From assembly GCA_021234155.1 (NCBI GenBank), contig JAJEKV010000005.1:1-64000 (forward strand): a DNA stretch of 64,000 nt, given 5' to 3'. The DNA comes from Isoetes taiwanensis. Its lineage: Eukaryota > Streptophyta > Lycopodiopsida > Isoetales > Isoetaceae. How positions within the stretch are numbered: the first letter of the stretch is position 1; the number at the start of each line of letters is the position of its first letter. The position numbers and the translations under genes were made by a program. The notes beneath the pieces are model-generated. The model did no database searches. It was given only the letters and a program-made list of their open reading frames with translations, and had not been told where the DNA came from. Of this stretch, positions 12,820 through 24,387 are shown in pieces.

Positions 12820-14340
12820 AGCAGAAACATATAAAAACTAGATGAACCCAAACAATACATAAGGGCGGGTAGGGTGGGAGCAATGGACAAGGAAAGAGAT
12901 GCTGCTGTGAGAAGATGCCGATAAATAGCCACAAGAATGATGAGCACATATATAGCTACTCGTCCCATCCCAGAATAACGATCCGAGGGCTCGGATCGAT
13001 GCCATTAGGTTAAAAGGTTTTTGCGAAAAAAAGGGTATTTTCAATTAAAAGTAAATTTTATGGTTGTATGCTAGCTAAATATTCACTTAAGTTTATTCAC
13101 TCAAGTTAGTTTTCATTTTCAAAACACTTTCTACTTTCAAAATATTAAATGGTCAATATGTAAACGGTCGGATTAGCTCATAAACTAGAACATTACCTTC
13201 ATGATGTGGAATAGGAATGAATTTTTGGACTAAACAACTGATAAACTCTGTCTTCAAAGAGGTCTTATCCAAGGAAAGAACCCATGCTTCTGTGAGTGGT
13301 TACTTGCCATACAGGGAGAAGCCCATTGAAGTGTAATAATAGCTCCTGAATTCATATCAAGATTATTGCTAGCTGATATGAATAATATTTTTCCTTCTAT
13401 ACTCATTCAGATATGACATGACTGATAGGCACAGAGACCCTGGTTGAATAACTATGGCAAGCATTCATTTAGGACTTGTGTGTGCACACCTAAGTATGAG
13501 TAAAATTCCTCCACAACTCTAATCAACTAATTATTAATTTATTTGGCCACATAATTATTTGGCCGAGCGTATTTAATATTAGCAAAGATATAGTTGCACT
13601 TCTTTAAGCATTCTTTTTTCTAATGATTGTCCATGTCTCGATGCATATTGAGCACATAATGGAATTTGCTAGTGGCCAATGGTTGAACAAGGCACGGTGT
13701 GATTGATGAATTGATTTATAATAGCATTTAAATTTAGGCAATGGGGCAACTAAAAATTTCAATTTCGCTGGGAATATGTTTTTGCGATTTCGCAAGATTA
13801 TAAATTGACTATAAGCAATAGCAAAATCTAAATTTCGTGCTCCTCCAAAGACCCTCAACGTGGAATCCTGACAGATCTGTACGTCTTTACAACTATGGAT
13901 AATCATGGCTGAATCCATTGGCACTAAGGCAGCGAAATCTTTTCTGTTAAATGCATGGCAGATCTATGGACAGAATTTTCCCCTCTCCTGCAAATAAAAT
14001 GAAGTACAATACATATGCAGATTGCTTCCTGCAACACACTCGCTTATTGCTCTTAAACTAGATTAGAGAGTATGGTCCCAAATCAATGTATGATGTGTTG
14101 TTATTATCTCAATGCCTGCATTGCACCCTTGTGCTGGCGTTCCCAAAGCAAATGTAATTTCAGCAAGCAATATTAAACAGTGGAGCTCTCCACCAATTCA
14201 AATGCCGATGATGTATTCATTATAAGCTACCTAAGCTATGCTTCCATGGGCATATGCAGACTATCAATGATAGGACTCAGCCAGAATGTACCATGTCTTA
14301 TGTGCTCTATGGCTACTAGTCAAGCAACCATGCATTAGGC
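12820..14340. other. Intergenic, nothing recognised
   Basis: Short minus-strand frames overlap one another at 12.75-13.05 kb and there is one of 106 codons at 13604-13924; none is recognisable. No structured repeat was noticed. Confidence 0.5.
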
Positions 14341-14344
14341 TTAG

Positions 14345-14370
14345 GAATAGAATAGAATAGAATAGAATAG
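14345..14370. repeat. (GAATA)n microsatellite flanked by TTAGGC motifs
   Basis: Five units of GAATA are set between TTAGGCTTAG on the left and TTAGGCTTAGGCTTAGG on the right. The same pentamer occurs at 44.34 kb and, inverted, at 45.42 kb, where it may be the tail of a retroelement. Confidence 0.85.
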
Positions 14371-16095
14371 TGAATTAGGCTTAGGCTTAGGTGAATTGTG
14401 GTTCTACATCCGTACGATTGTCTCTGTTGTATTCTTGCTTGCAGCGTATTATGATTAAATTAGTTTTTCTAGCTAATGTGTGTGTGGAAAGAGCACTGCA
14501 AATGCTTAATGAAAATAAAAGGTAAATTCTAGTCTCGACCTAGCGGAAATGCATTGCTTAAAGTCTAATTTGGGTATTCCAAATTTGGCAGCCTAGAAAC
14601 TGGAAGATAGATGCGCATAGTAGTAAGCATGTATTAGAAACTTAGCCCCAATGCGAAGGGAGATCTTTTTGTTCTATAAAACAAAGAATATGATGTAATT
14701 AAGGGGGTTTTGATGCCTGCCTCATGTATTTCTGATGCTGATGGAAGTAAAGGCAATGAAAAGTGCAAAGTTGTTGACAATGAAATGTTGTAGCTGTGAT
14801 CAATACAAGACATCGGTGGTGCTTCTAGCAACATGCATATGAACAAAACTGAAGGCAATCTTGCTGGTGCAAAGGCTTCTCTCATGTCTGATGAATATGT
14901 GCTTCTGTTTCTAAATTGCTTGTTAATGATTATAATAGCTAGAGAGTATCAAATTGGATATGTTGAACGGACTCTGTAGCATGTCTTATAGGCTGCTACA
15001 TGGACTTGGTAATTGGCTGAATATAAACATTGTTTATTAATGGATTTATTTTTCCATGCTACTTGCATCTAGATTTCGGCGCTACTTGTGTTCAATGTAG
15101 TTAATTGCCTTTTAAGGCTGCTTGTGCGTGTGCATAACATTATGAATTGTCTATGTTCTGTTGGCTGGCACTTAAGACTCTACTTATACATTTGTATTTT
15201 AAAGGTCTAGGATAAGCTACCATTGCTTAGTAAATGGCATAATACATGCATTAGCCAAGTTTGAATAGATGCTCATGAGTTGTTTGATGTTGTAATGCCT
15301 ATGCATACTATTAAATGACATCATTTATGCTTCCGATCACATGGCCACAAAAGTTTTAATGGGTTTAGATTTATGCATTCAGTGTAGTTAATTGCCCAAA
15401 TATGGATGGTTTAAGGTTGGGCCCCTATTACATGTGCCCACAATAAGTTTTAGCTGATGGATGTTTGGCCATCTCGTGATACAGTGATACCTGATTTTGG
15501 ACTGAAACGTATATCTTTGAGGGGATTGTACGGCAAATATGGCTTATTGCTTAACCTTGTAGCATTATATTCTGATGGCATTAGCTCACTAAGACTTCAA
15601 AACCAGCGAGGTTATCTGTTTGACATGTTTGAGTAATTGTGGTCACATAGTAATATCTTAATCATATTTCTGTCGCTTCTTTATATTTTAAATTTTTTGT
15701 TGAGGGACTTATTGCTTCTGATAGATATTGCTACTGCATGGACCTTCCTCAGCGCCTATTACTACGTAGATCTAGTCGCATGGGTTTGCAAAGAATATCA
15801 TTTGGTTCATATTCTCATGCCCAGCAGTAGGAAATCATACACTCATGCCTTTGAGAAATATTGAGTTTGCAGCACACAAGGTCTCTTCATTTTATTCCTT
15901 GGATAGATCTCCTTTTCCATTAAGGACCAGGACAACGATGGCATCAATGTGCAGGGGCATGCATGACAACCATAACTGAAACTGTAAACTTGTAAGGCCA
16001 CGCAATCATAGGACAAACAAAAAAATCTTGTTCCCATGTATCATGGAGAACTATTGCAATTAGCATGAGAAACTTAAATATAATGTCACCATTCT
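14371..16095. other. Intergenic, nothing recognised
   Basis: Only short frames, for example 14634-14885 (-) and 15637-15864 (+). No domain, repeat array or RNA signature was noticed. Confidence 0.5.
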
Positions 16096-16099
16096 GATT

Positions 16100-16410
16100 T
16101 AGATATTTAAGAGCATGACCTTGTCCTCTCAACATAAGCAGATGCCCACCTGCCATAAAGATTCATACTTTTCTTTGCATGAAAACAGTCCACAACTTCA
16201 TCACTTGTGTCCTCAGAAAATAAGTTCATCACCTTAACATTTGAGCAGCAGGATACTTATGAGCAGGACCTTGTCCTCTCAACATAATTAGATGCCCTTT
16301 TTGCATTCCTTGATAACTTTTCCAAGGATATGAAATATTGTTCATACATTCCTTCGCCTACATCCCAAGTTGCTTACCATGAGAACAGTCTCCAACTTCA
16401 TCACAGATGG
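16100..16410. repeat. Imperfect direct repeat
   Basis: A phrase containing CCTTGTCCTCTCAACATAA followed by AGATGCCC occurs at about 16117-16150 and again at about 16269-16300. A second phrase, GAAAACAGTCCACAACTTCATCAC, recurs near 16380 with changes. The two copies look like an old duplication of about 150-200 bases. Confidence 0.6.
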
Positions 16411-17479
16411 GTAGTTAAAATACTTTATGATATACTAGAGCATCATCACAGAGAAAAACATTCTGAAATTTCTTATATGCATAAGCAATGGGCAGTTGAC
16501 ATGTCGAATCCTTTCAATGTTCTGCAGATAAGAAAATCCCTTTGTTAATGGAAATAATGACCATATTATTGTTATATCCCTTGATGTACATCTATCTTTA
16601 CAGTTCAGCCTTAGCAGTGGTTACATCTTTTGATAGATTTGGAAATTGTAAGTTCCTTAGATTTTGGGCAAATATAGAGCAAGTGTTTTTCAATGGTAGA
16701 AAAGTTTTGGGGCCTAACTATGTTATATCTGATATGGATTTGCAGTCCTTAAGAACACTTTTATTGCAAGACAACACAGTTATTTGCATGCCTATACACT
16801 ACATAGCTAGACATAGGTTCTCCCATGTATGAATTGTTGTCTATGAATATATTTTAGCTGTTCATGACATAATATTGCCAGTTTCCATCTCTGTTGTACT
16901 TCACTATAGAGCGTGCAAGTGGATTTCAAGGAAGAAACGGTTACCTTCCCCTCCACCCAAATTTTGTCGTTAAGACGAATGTGGGGACACTTTACAGCAG
17001 CAATTAAATGTTGCTGACTTGGTTTCTGTGTATGTAAGCATTGTCTTAGCTCAACTTAGTGTTTTACACATCTGAATCTACTAACAATGAAGTTGGCTAG
17101 ACAGTGAAGTTGGCAATGGACCACTAACAATGCAGGACAACTCAATAAGATCCAAGAAGCCACAATTTGGACAACTGATAACGAGGATGTAGGTAGGACT
17201 AAACTATCCAAATATTCTAGAGATGGCATGTCTGCAAATAATAAGCCATTTAATTCCCAAAATTTAACCAGCAAAAACTAAGTGCTAGAAGTTGGAGTAT
17301 TCCAATCAGCATATAGATGGTGGTTGAAGGACCTTTTCCTTCCATAAAACATCATATCCAATCCAACAAATATGGCTTATCTCCAAATTAAAGGAAGATG
17401 CTTAATAGAGCAGATGCTTGTGAATAGTCTGGCACTGAGTCCCTTACATCACGTAAAAGCCCACAACGTCACAAGCTGG

Positions 17480-17605
17480 CGGCTACTTAGCTGCATTCTT
17501 TTGAGCGACCAAAGATTCCAACAATCATATATGTTTACATACATATTACGTAGCCCCATTCTTTTTCTGCGACCAAAGATTCCAATATCCATATATGTTT
17601 TAATA
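17480..17605. repeat. Short direct repeat with GCGACCAAAGATTCCAA
   Basis: The phrase GCGACCAAAGATTCCAA followed by an ATCATATATG-like sequence is present twice, near 17505 and 17569. The surrounding bases are also similar, which suggests a local duplication of about 65 bases. Confidence 0.6.
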
Positions 17606-17837
17606 AAGAGAGTAATGTTCAAAGTTTTGTTCCACGTTTTGCACTTGATGGTTGCAATGCAAGGCCCACCATATATAATTGCTTGTTGGTAATGAATGCA
17701 TCCCGACCATATATAGCTGATGGTACATAATTGATGGTTGCTAGTGATATTCTCTTACTTATAGCTAAGTTGAGGTTATCTTCCATGTACAAAAGTTGTG
17801 CCTACACCAAGATTTTGTTGCACGGTCCTCATAAAAG

Positions 17838-17942
17838 AACATAATTGGACCACTAGCCACTACCCCACTATTAAAGGTCCCAAGCTTAATAACATAATTG
17901 GACCACTAGCCATTGCCCCACTACTAAAGGTTCTAAGCTTAA
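17838..17942. repeat. Two-copy tandem repeat of about 51 bp
   Basis: AACATAATTGGACCACTAGCC begins each copy, and each ends in AAGCTTAA. The copies differ at a few positions only. No open frame uses them. Confidence 0.85.
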
Positions 17943-18116
17943 CAAGGCATTTTTTTTTTTGTCCCCCTCTTTTCATGGGCCCATAGGCCTTTTAGTCTCC
18001 ATCAATTCAATTCAAGTCAATTCTTTACTCATGGTGCATGTATGTGCATGGCACCATAAGAAGGGTAGAATACCTACGATATTGTATCACACACTCTATC
18101 TTCTACCAGCTTTCCT

Positions 18117-18480
18117 TTGCTAAAACTGAACCTTTTTTTAGGCCAGTTTAGCATCTGGATTGAGAAAATGTGGTCTAACAACCAGGTTTTATGTGAGAAG
18201 GAAAAGTGCCCAACTCAAGAAAATGACCAGATGAGCCTTCAGTGCATTTTGGAAGCCTCTGGATGGAGTATTAAGGAAAAAATCGTGAAAGAAGACTTGA
18301 AATGCAATATCAATAACACTTTGAAGGAACTCTTTGTTGGAAAGTTCTTGTGTTGTCACAAAATGAAAGAGAGGTGGAGTTGTTGAGTGAAGTTAGAGAA
18401 GTAGCATACACTTACAATAATGACCTTGGTCATGCTAAATGGTATCATGATTCAATGTCATGTGAGTACTTAAAAACAAT
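18117..18480 (+). CDS. Unrecognised frame, possibly a frameshifted gene relic
   Basis: An 89-codon frame at 18117-18386 continues, after a shift near 18370, for about 40 more codons (ending CEYLKTIACQGLER). It has several Cys residues but no pattern I can assign. It lies 2.6 kb upstream of the first Penelope-like unit and could be a relic of a related accessory ORF. I could not align it to ORF1, ORF2 or the RT, so this stays open. Confidence 0.2.
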
Positions 18481-21030
18481 AGCATGTCAGGGGCTAGAAA
18501 GATGAGGAAGTCTAGGAGATGATCCCAATAATATGATAATCAACACCACATGGGTGTTTATGATATATGCTAGTTGAATCCACATTCTATTACAAATACC
18601 ATCGAGCCTTAGAGACTGGCCAATTTCAGTCTATCAGACAACTTTTTACATTAGAAGGAATGTCATCTTGATGTCTACGATGTAAGATTTCTTCTATTCC
18701 CATCCGATGACAATAGATGAAGGCATAGGATATACATGTTTCAATCAGATGTAATACGTTGGCTTGTAGTTGGATAAATTCAGGCTATCATTCTATAGGC
18801 CACTAAAATGAAATGCCACATTATTGTAATGGATGAAAAATTCAAATTATTTTGGTTGTTTTATAGTGCACATTCTTCTGCAAAACGATGCCGCCAATGA
18901 TATCCTATGATACCTTTTTGTCTAAGGCCCTCTACGCTGCTGCACTTAATTTTGTTTTTGCATGCAAATCTTTCGTTTCTGATAACTATGTTTTCAACGT
19001 TTTTTTCTCTTAATACTAATGCTCTAATGCATGTTTAATGGGAATACAAGTAGTATAAATAAGTATCATACTTAATTGTAGGCTTGGGAATAATGCAAGC
19101 AGTGCCCCATAATCCAGGAAAAGTTCCATTACATATTGGGATAAGGTATGGGACTAAAACAATGTTAATGGGTTAAACATTACATGCATTACCTTTGAAT
19201 ATTAAAATGGAATATCTGAAAACAAGAAGCCAAGTAATTGAATACATGATTAGGGCTGGAAAATCGAGGAGATTCTAGGCATCCTTGACTGCATTAATAC
19301 TGCATGGCAGCCACACTTTATGACTGCTAATTCTCCCGGATTTTTACTTTACTACTTGCAAGGATGGGCTATAATTCAGATGGATGGTCGGGAAACCATA
19401 GCTCAGAGGAAAACAAAATGCTCAGTGATGGATATACTGGATATGCTAACAAAAGGGGAAGCTTGAATAGAAAACTGGCATCCTACCATAGAGGAAGTGC
19501 GCTAGTAATGAACAACTTGTTCCTGAGACTCAATTTGAGGAAGAACCAGCCTCGAATGAAGAAGAAGTATAGGTATGCAAATATCTATATTATAAAACTA
19601 ATCTATATGGACAGAAAAACATGGCCTTAAAAAAGATCATGTATTTTAGGAGTACATCCCTTTAAAAAGGTGAAATGTTGTTTGTAATCTTTTAAATAAC
19701 TCTAAGGTTGCATAAAATTATGGACAGGGTTAATGATTAAAGCCCCTACTGCGGATTCACATGAGGTAGATGCTTGAAGGACACATGATTTTGCTCTGTA
19801 AATTGATCCTATTCTAAATCTGGACTAAGAAGTAAGATGGTTATATTCTTATAAAGGTAAAGTAGGAGATGCATTTATTGGTCTCTCCTTATAGGCTTAA
19901 TATTTATTCCAAGACTTACAGCTCAAATGGTAACTAGAGAGTAAGATAAATCTGAATATTGTCTTTGGTTTGATCTCTGTTGTATCTTTTATGCTTTTAC
20001 TGATCAAGAGCAAAACGTAATGGTTGAAGGGCGATAAGCCAAGAATACCCTATGTACCTTTTGGCCCTTGCTATTTACCATTTTTATGCTAATTCAGTAT
20101 TAGTTGGTTGCAGGTACGTGGTATTCTTCTACTATTGTGCTTTTTTGGTGGGTTGTGGCTTAGAGGAGAACATGGATCAAACAAAGACTTTGCTGGAGCA
20201 ATTTTGCATTTGCACAAGAAACAAAAAGCTGGAAGTGAACAACTTACACTGGAAGATAGCTTTACAGGAACCTTTATGCCCTTTATTTATTCCACTATCA
20301 TGGTAAAACAATATCTTAGTAGTATTGCTAATTTCAAGAAAGTTGAAAGTGTTAGCATATGGTATAGTAGTAAAGACCTAAGCGCTCAGGTTTGGCAATA
20401 ATACATATTTGCTCAGTATTATGGTCTAGGTCTTATACTCTAAAAAATGTGAAAGCTTTGTATATACCGTTTTTTCGGGGAACCATGGGCTGAATATATT
20501 ATAAAGTTCAGTGTTTGAAGTTTTAATATAAGCTGGAATTCTATAAACAACTTAACATTTGTCAGGGAGCTCTTTCCGAAATGTTAAATGCAATATTTTC
20601 TCAGATTTTTCTGTAAGATAAATCTCCAACCTTTTAGTTTATTCAAAACACAACATACAATATTGCCAATGTCACACACTAGGTCGAATACCAATCATAA
20701 GTCAATAATACATTCAGAACATTCAAAATATTCAAAGCAAAATGTCGAGACTTTCAATCAGCATAGCGATCAAGAACCTAAGTCATCCGATCTGTATTTC
20801 TCCTTGAGTTTTCTCTTGGATCACTGCAATCTGGCAATCCCTTAATCTCATCCTTTGGCAGTTCATGTTGGCAGCTAGATCTCTGCTAATGAAACCACCT
20901 GGCCGGGAACACTGTTCATCCGGCTAGGTTCAAGGGTTTCCCATAAATAAACCCATTATTTTATATGAAGACCATTGCTTATGATTTTTGCATCTCATAC
21001 GACCATTGAAATACGATAACTCAATCTCCA
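18481..21030. other. Upstream flank of the Penelope-like cluster
   Basis: This stretch contains frames at 19364-19630, 20052-20306 and 20108-20401 without known motifs. At 20029-20043 it carries GGGCGATAAGCCAAG, which is exactly the phrase found after ORF1 in both units downstream. The following bases TTGCAGGTA also resemble the unit context. It may be a heavily decayed earlier copy of the 5' module; the evidence is thin. Confidence 0.3.
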
Positions 21031-22013
21031 TATATATATATATCTATACATATAAATATATATTCAATGTCCTCTGACTGACCCAGCAAATCCCTGAATA
21101 TGACAGATATAGGCAGCCCCATGATGGATATCTCTGAAAACCCTAAAGAGATTTAATGAGGATTATCCCTTTTCCGACTCATTTCCATACTCACATGGCA
21201 CTTATACCATGGCTACACTAGAATGTAAACCATTAGTATTTCTCTGCTAACCAAGATCTGGAGGTTGCCAAACTTGTTTTCACTCATGGATTCACACTTG
21301 GTATTAACTTACTTTGCTCACAGATGCATCCAACAAGGGGTAAAGATATCCACATTTGAAATATAAAAGAACATGGTAATATAACCATGGAAATCCTCTC
21401 AAAATGCAGAATTAGAGTATTGTACATATCCAGATGGGTTGGGACTTGTAGGTACCCTTGTCTCAACCTTAAGTGGTAGAAAGGAAACATGGGTTCGACA
21501 CATGTTAGCATGTACACCATTGGAGCCTTGATTTGTTGAATCCTGAATGCCTATTAGATATTTATTATGCTTAGATAACCATAGCCCCTTAGTATGGTAC
21601 GTTCACCAACTTACAATAATTTAAAAGGCTAAGGTTTTTGAAAAACATTGACCATTGATGCTTTTAATTGTGGGGCTGTACAAATAAAACGGCGGTAATG
21701 GTATACCGCATTTATGGTTTCGCTTGCTGCCTGCGGGCAAATGATGGACGACCTAAACCTAATATGGCAGATTAGGATAGCACTCAAGCTCCAAGAATAC
21801 GGCCGACGGCGCCCAAGCAAGAAATCTGGAAGAAAAATGATCCATAGGACGATTTGGATCAGACGTTCATACACTTGGAATGACCAGTGGCCGAATTTTT
21901 CCAGTAAATTTATTAGCAAAGCTGCTATGATCCGTGGCATTCACTGGTATTTTCTCTTTCGTTCTTCATTCTGCATTCTAGATTTCTCTATTTTGTGCTT
22001 TGCATGCGCCAAA

Positions 22014-22655
22014 ATGATCCAGTTAGATTTGGATAAGGAAGTGGAGAATATTCTTCAAGAATTTTGCAAGCTAAATATTGAATGCTGCCCGGACTCTGAT
22101 CTTTATTTTATCAGAACTAAGTGTGCCTGCACAAAACCTAACGTTTTGCTTCATCATAAACTACATTATTCTGCGACTGATAAGGAGGAAGCAGACTTTG
22201 TATTCTCTGGAAAAGCAGGGTTTCTAGCTGAATACACATTCTGTGAAGGTTGTCTTGTGTGCTTTTGGAATGAGGAGAACATGGGCAGAACAAAGGGCGC
22301 CCCCAATAATAGTGCTACCAGGAATGATATTATTAAGGTTCTTACCAAGGCTGCTCTGCTCAACGAGCATGGAAGAGCTGATGGCACCCCTACTAAAGAC
22401 ATACCAAAGAATACTCTGATGGATATGATCACCAAAGCTGGGCTTAATTCTGAACTACAGAATGAAGTTAACAAGAGAGCACAGAGCAGTAATCTGCAAC
22501 AAACACAGTTACATATTGGTAACTATGGAAAAGGCAAGAATACAAGTGAAGAAATAGTGGATCTAGCTGAGGACACGCCTCAAAACATCTCCATGCATTA
22601 TCAAGACTCGGATGAGGAGGATCTGCCACTTAATCAGGTCCCCATGTTTGTGTAG
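22014..22655 (+). CDS. ORF1 of unit 1: small Cys/His-rich protein, possibly the first exon of a spliced ORF1-ORF2
   Basis: The frame is open from 21714, but I prefer the ATG at 22014: it is kept in unit 2, where the upstream 100 codons are frameshifted. The 213-residue product is not recognised. Residues 37-83 hold a candidate metal-binding set (C37, C39, H47, H48, C77, C80, C83; CEGCLVC core). Residues about 90-155 (MGRTKGAPNN onward) form a basic, helix-rich segment with two similar half-motifs, NDIIKVLTKAALL and NTLMDMITKAGL. The C-terminus is acidic (DSDEED). The codon CAG at 22635-22637 is followed by GT and could be a splice donor; joining to 24301 would keep frame and continue into ORF2. 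A DNA- or RNA-binding accessory role for the RT unit is inference from the context. Confidence 0.6.
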   Translation: MIQLDLDKEVENILQEFCKLNIECCPDSDLYFIRTKCACTKPNVLLHHKLHYSATDKEEADFVFSGKAGFLAEYTFCEGCLVCFWNEENMGRTKGAPNNSATRNDIIKVLTKAALLNEHGRADGTPTKDIPKNTLMDMITKAGLNSELQNEVNKRAQSSNLQQTQLHIGNYGKGKNTSEEIVDLAEDTPQNISMHYQDSDEEDLPLNQVPMFV

Positions 22656-22773
22656 TTTAGAAAACTTAAAGTTTGGGTGGATATTTCCAGTTATACATTT
22701 ACAAAGGATATTTATGTTTTGCTGTTTCTATTACATTCTTTGCCTAGCTAATACTAATATGCTAATGGGCAAA

Positions 22774-22813
22774 GGGCGATAAGCCAAGGTTCCCCATAGC
22801 TTACCTGACGCCC
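22774..22813 (+). other. Conserved two-stem motif GGGCGATAAGCCAAG...CGCCC (unit 1)
   Basis: GGGCG and CGCCC form an outer stem; AAGC and GCTT form an inner stem around a loop of about 14 bases. The motif lies about 120 bases after the ORF1 stop. The same sequence is at 30119-30158 in unit 2, and its 5' half recurs at 20029-20043. A structured RNA or splicing element is possible. Confidence 0.5.
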
Positions 22814-23139
22814 CTTACCCTTTTACCTTGATTAAAGCTAACTGTGGTATTGCTTGGGTGCAGGTAACCGGGGTTCCTTTTCCCATCTTTGTGTATTTGT
22901 TTCAGCTACCAAGACTGCATGGATTTTGCTGCTGCCATGAACTCTTTCTGGGTCTGATTTACCTCATGTTTTTCCTTAAAACTTTTATGTTTACACCATA
23001 TGGTATGCTTCTTTATCCCCTCTGGTTTGAGACAGCATAAGGATACTTTATAACCAGAGTAAGATAAATTATTTTGGCTCTTTTTAGCAGCATGAACTAT
23101 AAGAATGCTTGCATATTTTATGTCCTTCTCTAAACTTAG

Positions 23140-23675
23140 ATACGGAAATATATTTTGGAAAACAACTCTGATATGATATTTGCATGCTTTGCTCTTGTTT
23201 AATGTGCTTTATGCATTTCTGATTTACATAGATGTGTAGAAAAGGTAAAACATACATTATGCAAAAGCACTTTGCATGGATCATTAGTTGAATGGTTTAA
23301 TAATCTGTTATTGGATGCTTTAGTAGCATAAATTATGACTTCTTTTTCCTCATTAAAAATGCATAATGCTTTGCTGCCTCCTTCATAGAACAGTATGCAT
23401 GCAATATGGAAATATGTTTTGGAAAACAACTCTGTTGTGAGATTAGCATGCATAGCTCTATCTTATTTTCCATTATGTATGTTTGAAACATATGGATATG
23501 CACTAAAAAAAATAAAACAGAGAATAAGTGCTAATACACTGCTTGGATCAATGGTTGAATAGCTTAATAAACTGATGTTGGATGCATTAGAATCATGCAC
23601 TGTAGCACTTGTATTCTCGCTGAATAATACATAATACACTACTGCCTCCCTCTTTGGTTTATATGCATGCAATAG
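23140..23675. repeat. Two-copy tandem repeat in the ORF1-ORF2 spacer, unit 1
   Basis: Two imperfect copies of about 263 bases, starting with GGAAATATATTTTGGAAAAC and GGAAATATGTTTTGGAAAAC, lie head to tail. Both end in a CTGCCTCC...TATGCATGCAA phrase. The same pair is present at 30483-31010 in unit 2, so the local duplication is older than the copying of the 5' module. Confidence 0.8.
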
Positions 23676-24068
23676 TTTATAAGCCTTACTGCTAGCAAAA
23701 TTGCTGCAACACCTCAGGAAAAGGTTAAGCCTTTGGATACTGCTATGGGTTAATGTACATATACTCATTAGTTTTCATTTAGTTTATTCTGTTCTGCCAC
23801 TATCGTTTTGATGCTATCAAACATGTACCTCACTCAAGCCTACAGCTTGGTTCTGCTGCAACTGGCCAACATTTCATGTCAGAACTAAAGGAAACAGCTA
23901 TGTTCTAACTCTTCTTCCTGCACTCCTGTGCTATCTATAAACTGCATCCCTGTTTTTTGCTGGTTTGCTTATCTGTCCCTACCTTTGATACTTGAAATGC
24001 TTTGTTGTTGTAACAAATGTATATGGTTCCTAATGGCTTCCCATATTTAAATGGGTCTGATAAGCTCT

Positions 24069-24084
24069 GATCTCTGATGAGATC
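24069..24084. other. Hairpin GATCTC-TGAT-GAGATC at the module junction, unit 1
   Basis: A perfect six-base stem with a four-base loop sits six bases before the point where the two units stop matching. Unit 2 keeps the stem exactly and changes only the loop (CGAT, 31395-31410). CTGATGAG resembles the hammerhead core, but the required GAAA box is not found. Confidence 0.7.
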
Positions 24085-24387
24085 ACTGCATAGATAGCTA
24101 TATATTCCTGGACTTCGGAGTGCCAGTATAACTGACACGGGTCTTAGGAACCATCATAAGGAATTAACCTGTTATAACATTGTTCTCCAGCACTACCTAT
24201 TAACCAAGTCCCAAATAGTACATTTTTTTACAGTATCTTTGTACATTTGCTGCAGAATATGATATGCTTTCTAACTTAAGAACGCTGTACTGAAATATAG
24301 GGTAACACCAGTGAAGGCTCACAGCTGCACCTTCTACCTGATGTAAGGAGTGCTCCTAGTTCTTATTGGATCCCTGAACTCAAAGAA

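Larger units (their letters stand above)
21031..24090 (+). repeat. 5' module of unit 1 (copy A of a 3-kb direct repeat)
   Basis: From a TA-rich start (TCTATACATATAAATATATA) to GATGAGATCACTGCA, this stretch is matched almost base for base by 28408-31416, with scattered substitutions and small indels. The module contains the ORF1 region, the GGGCGATAAGCCAAG element, an internal two-copy tandem repeat and a short hairpin at its very end. Right of the hairpin the two copies diverge abruptly into different ORF2/RT sequences. In Penelope-like elements direct repeats flanking the ORF are known as pseudo-LTRs; this pair brackets ORF2 and RT of unit 1 in just that way, although 3 kb would be long. Confidence 0.9.
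22638..24300 (+). other. Predicted intron between ORF1 and ORF2, unit 1
   Basis: The donor is CAG|GTCCCC after ORF1 codon NQ; the acceptor is ATATAG|GGTAAC at 24300/24301. Both are phase 0, so ORF1 would continue as GNTSEGSQ into ORF2. An in-frame stop is the TAG of the acceptor itself, so the ORF2 frame is open right from the predicted exon edge. A weaker alternative acceptor at 22863 (GTGCAG|GTAACC) exists. The intervening 1.66 kb holds only short frames plus a tandem repeat, as expected of an intron. This is prediction from sequence alone. Confidence 0.45.

Noticed and set aside
24074-24090. CTGATGAG as the core of a hammerhead ribozyme, known in Penelope-like pseudo-LTRs
   Set aside because: No GAAA box or cleavage-site stem follows, and unit 2 has CCGATGAG. 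The bases are explained by the GATCTC/GAGATC hairpin.
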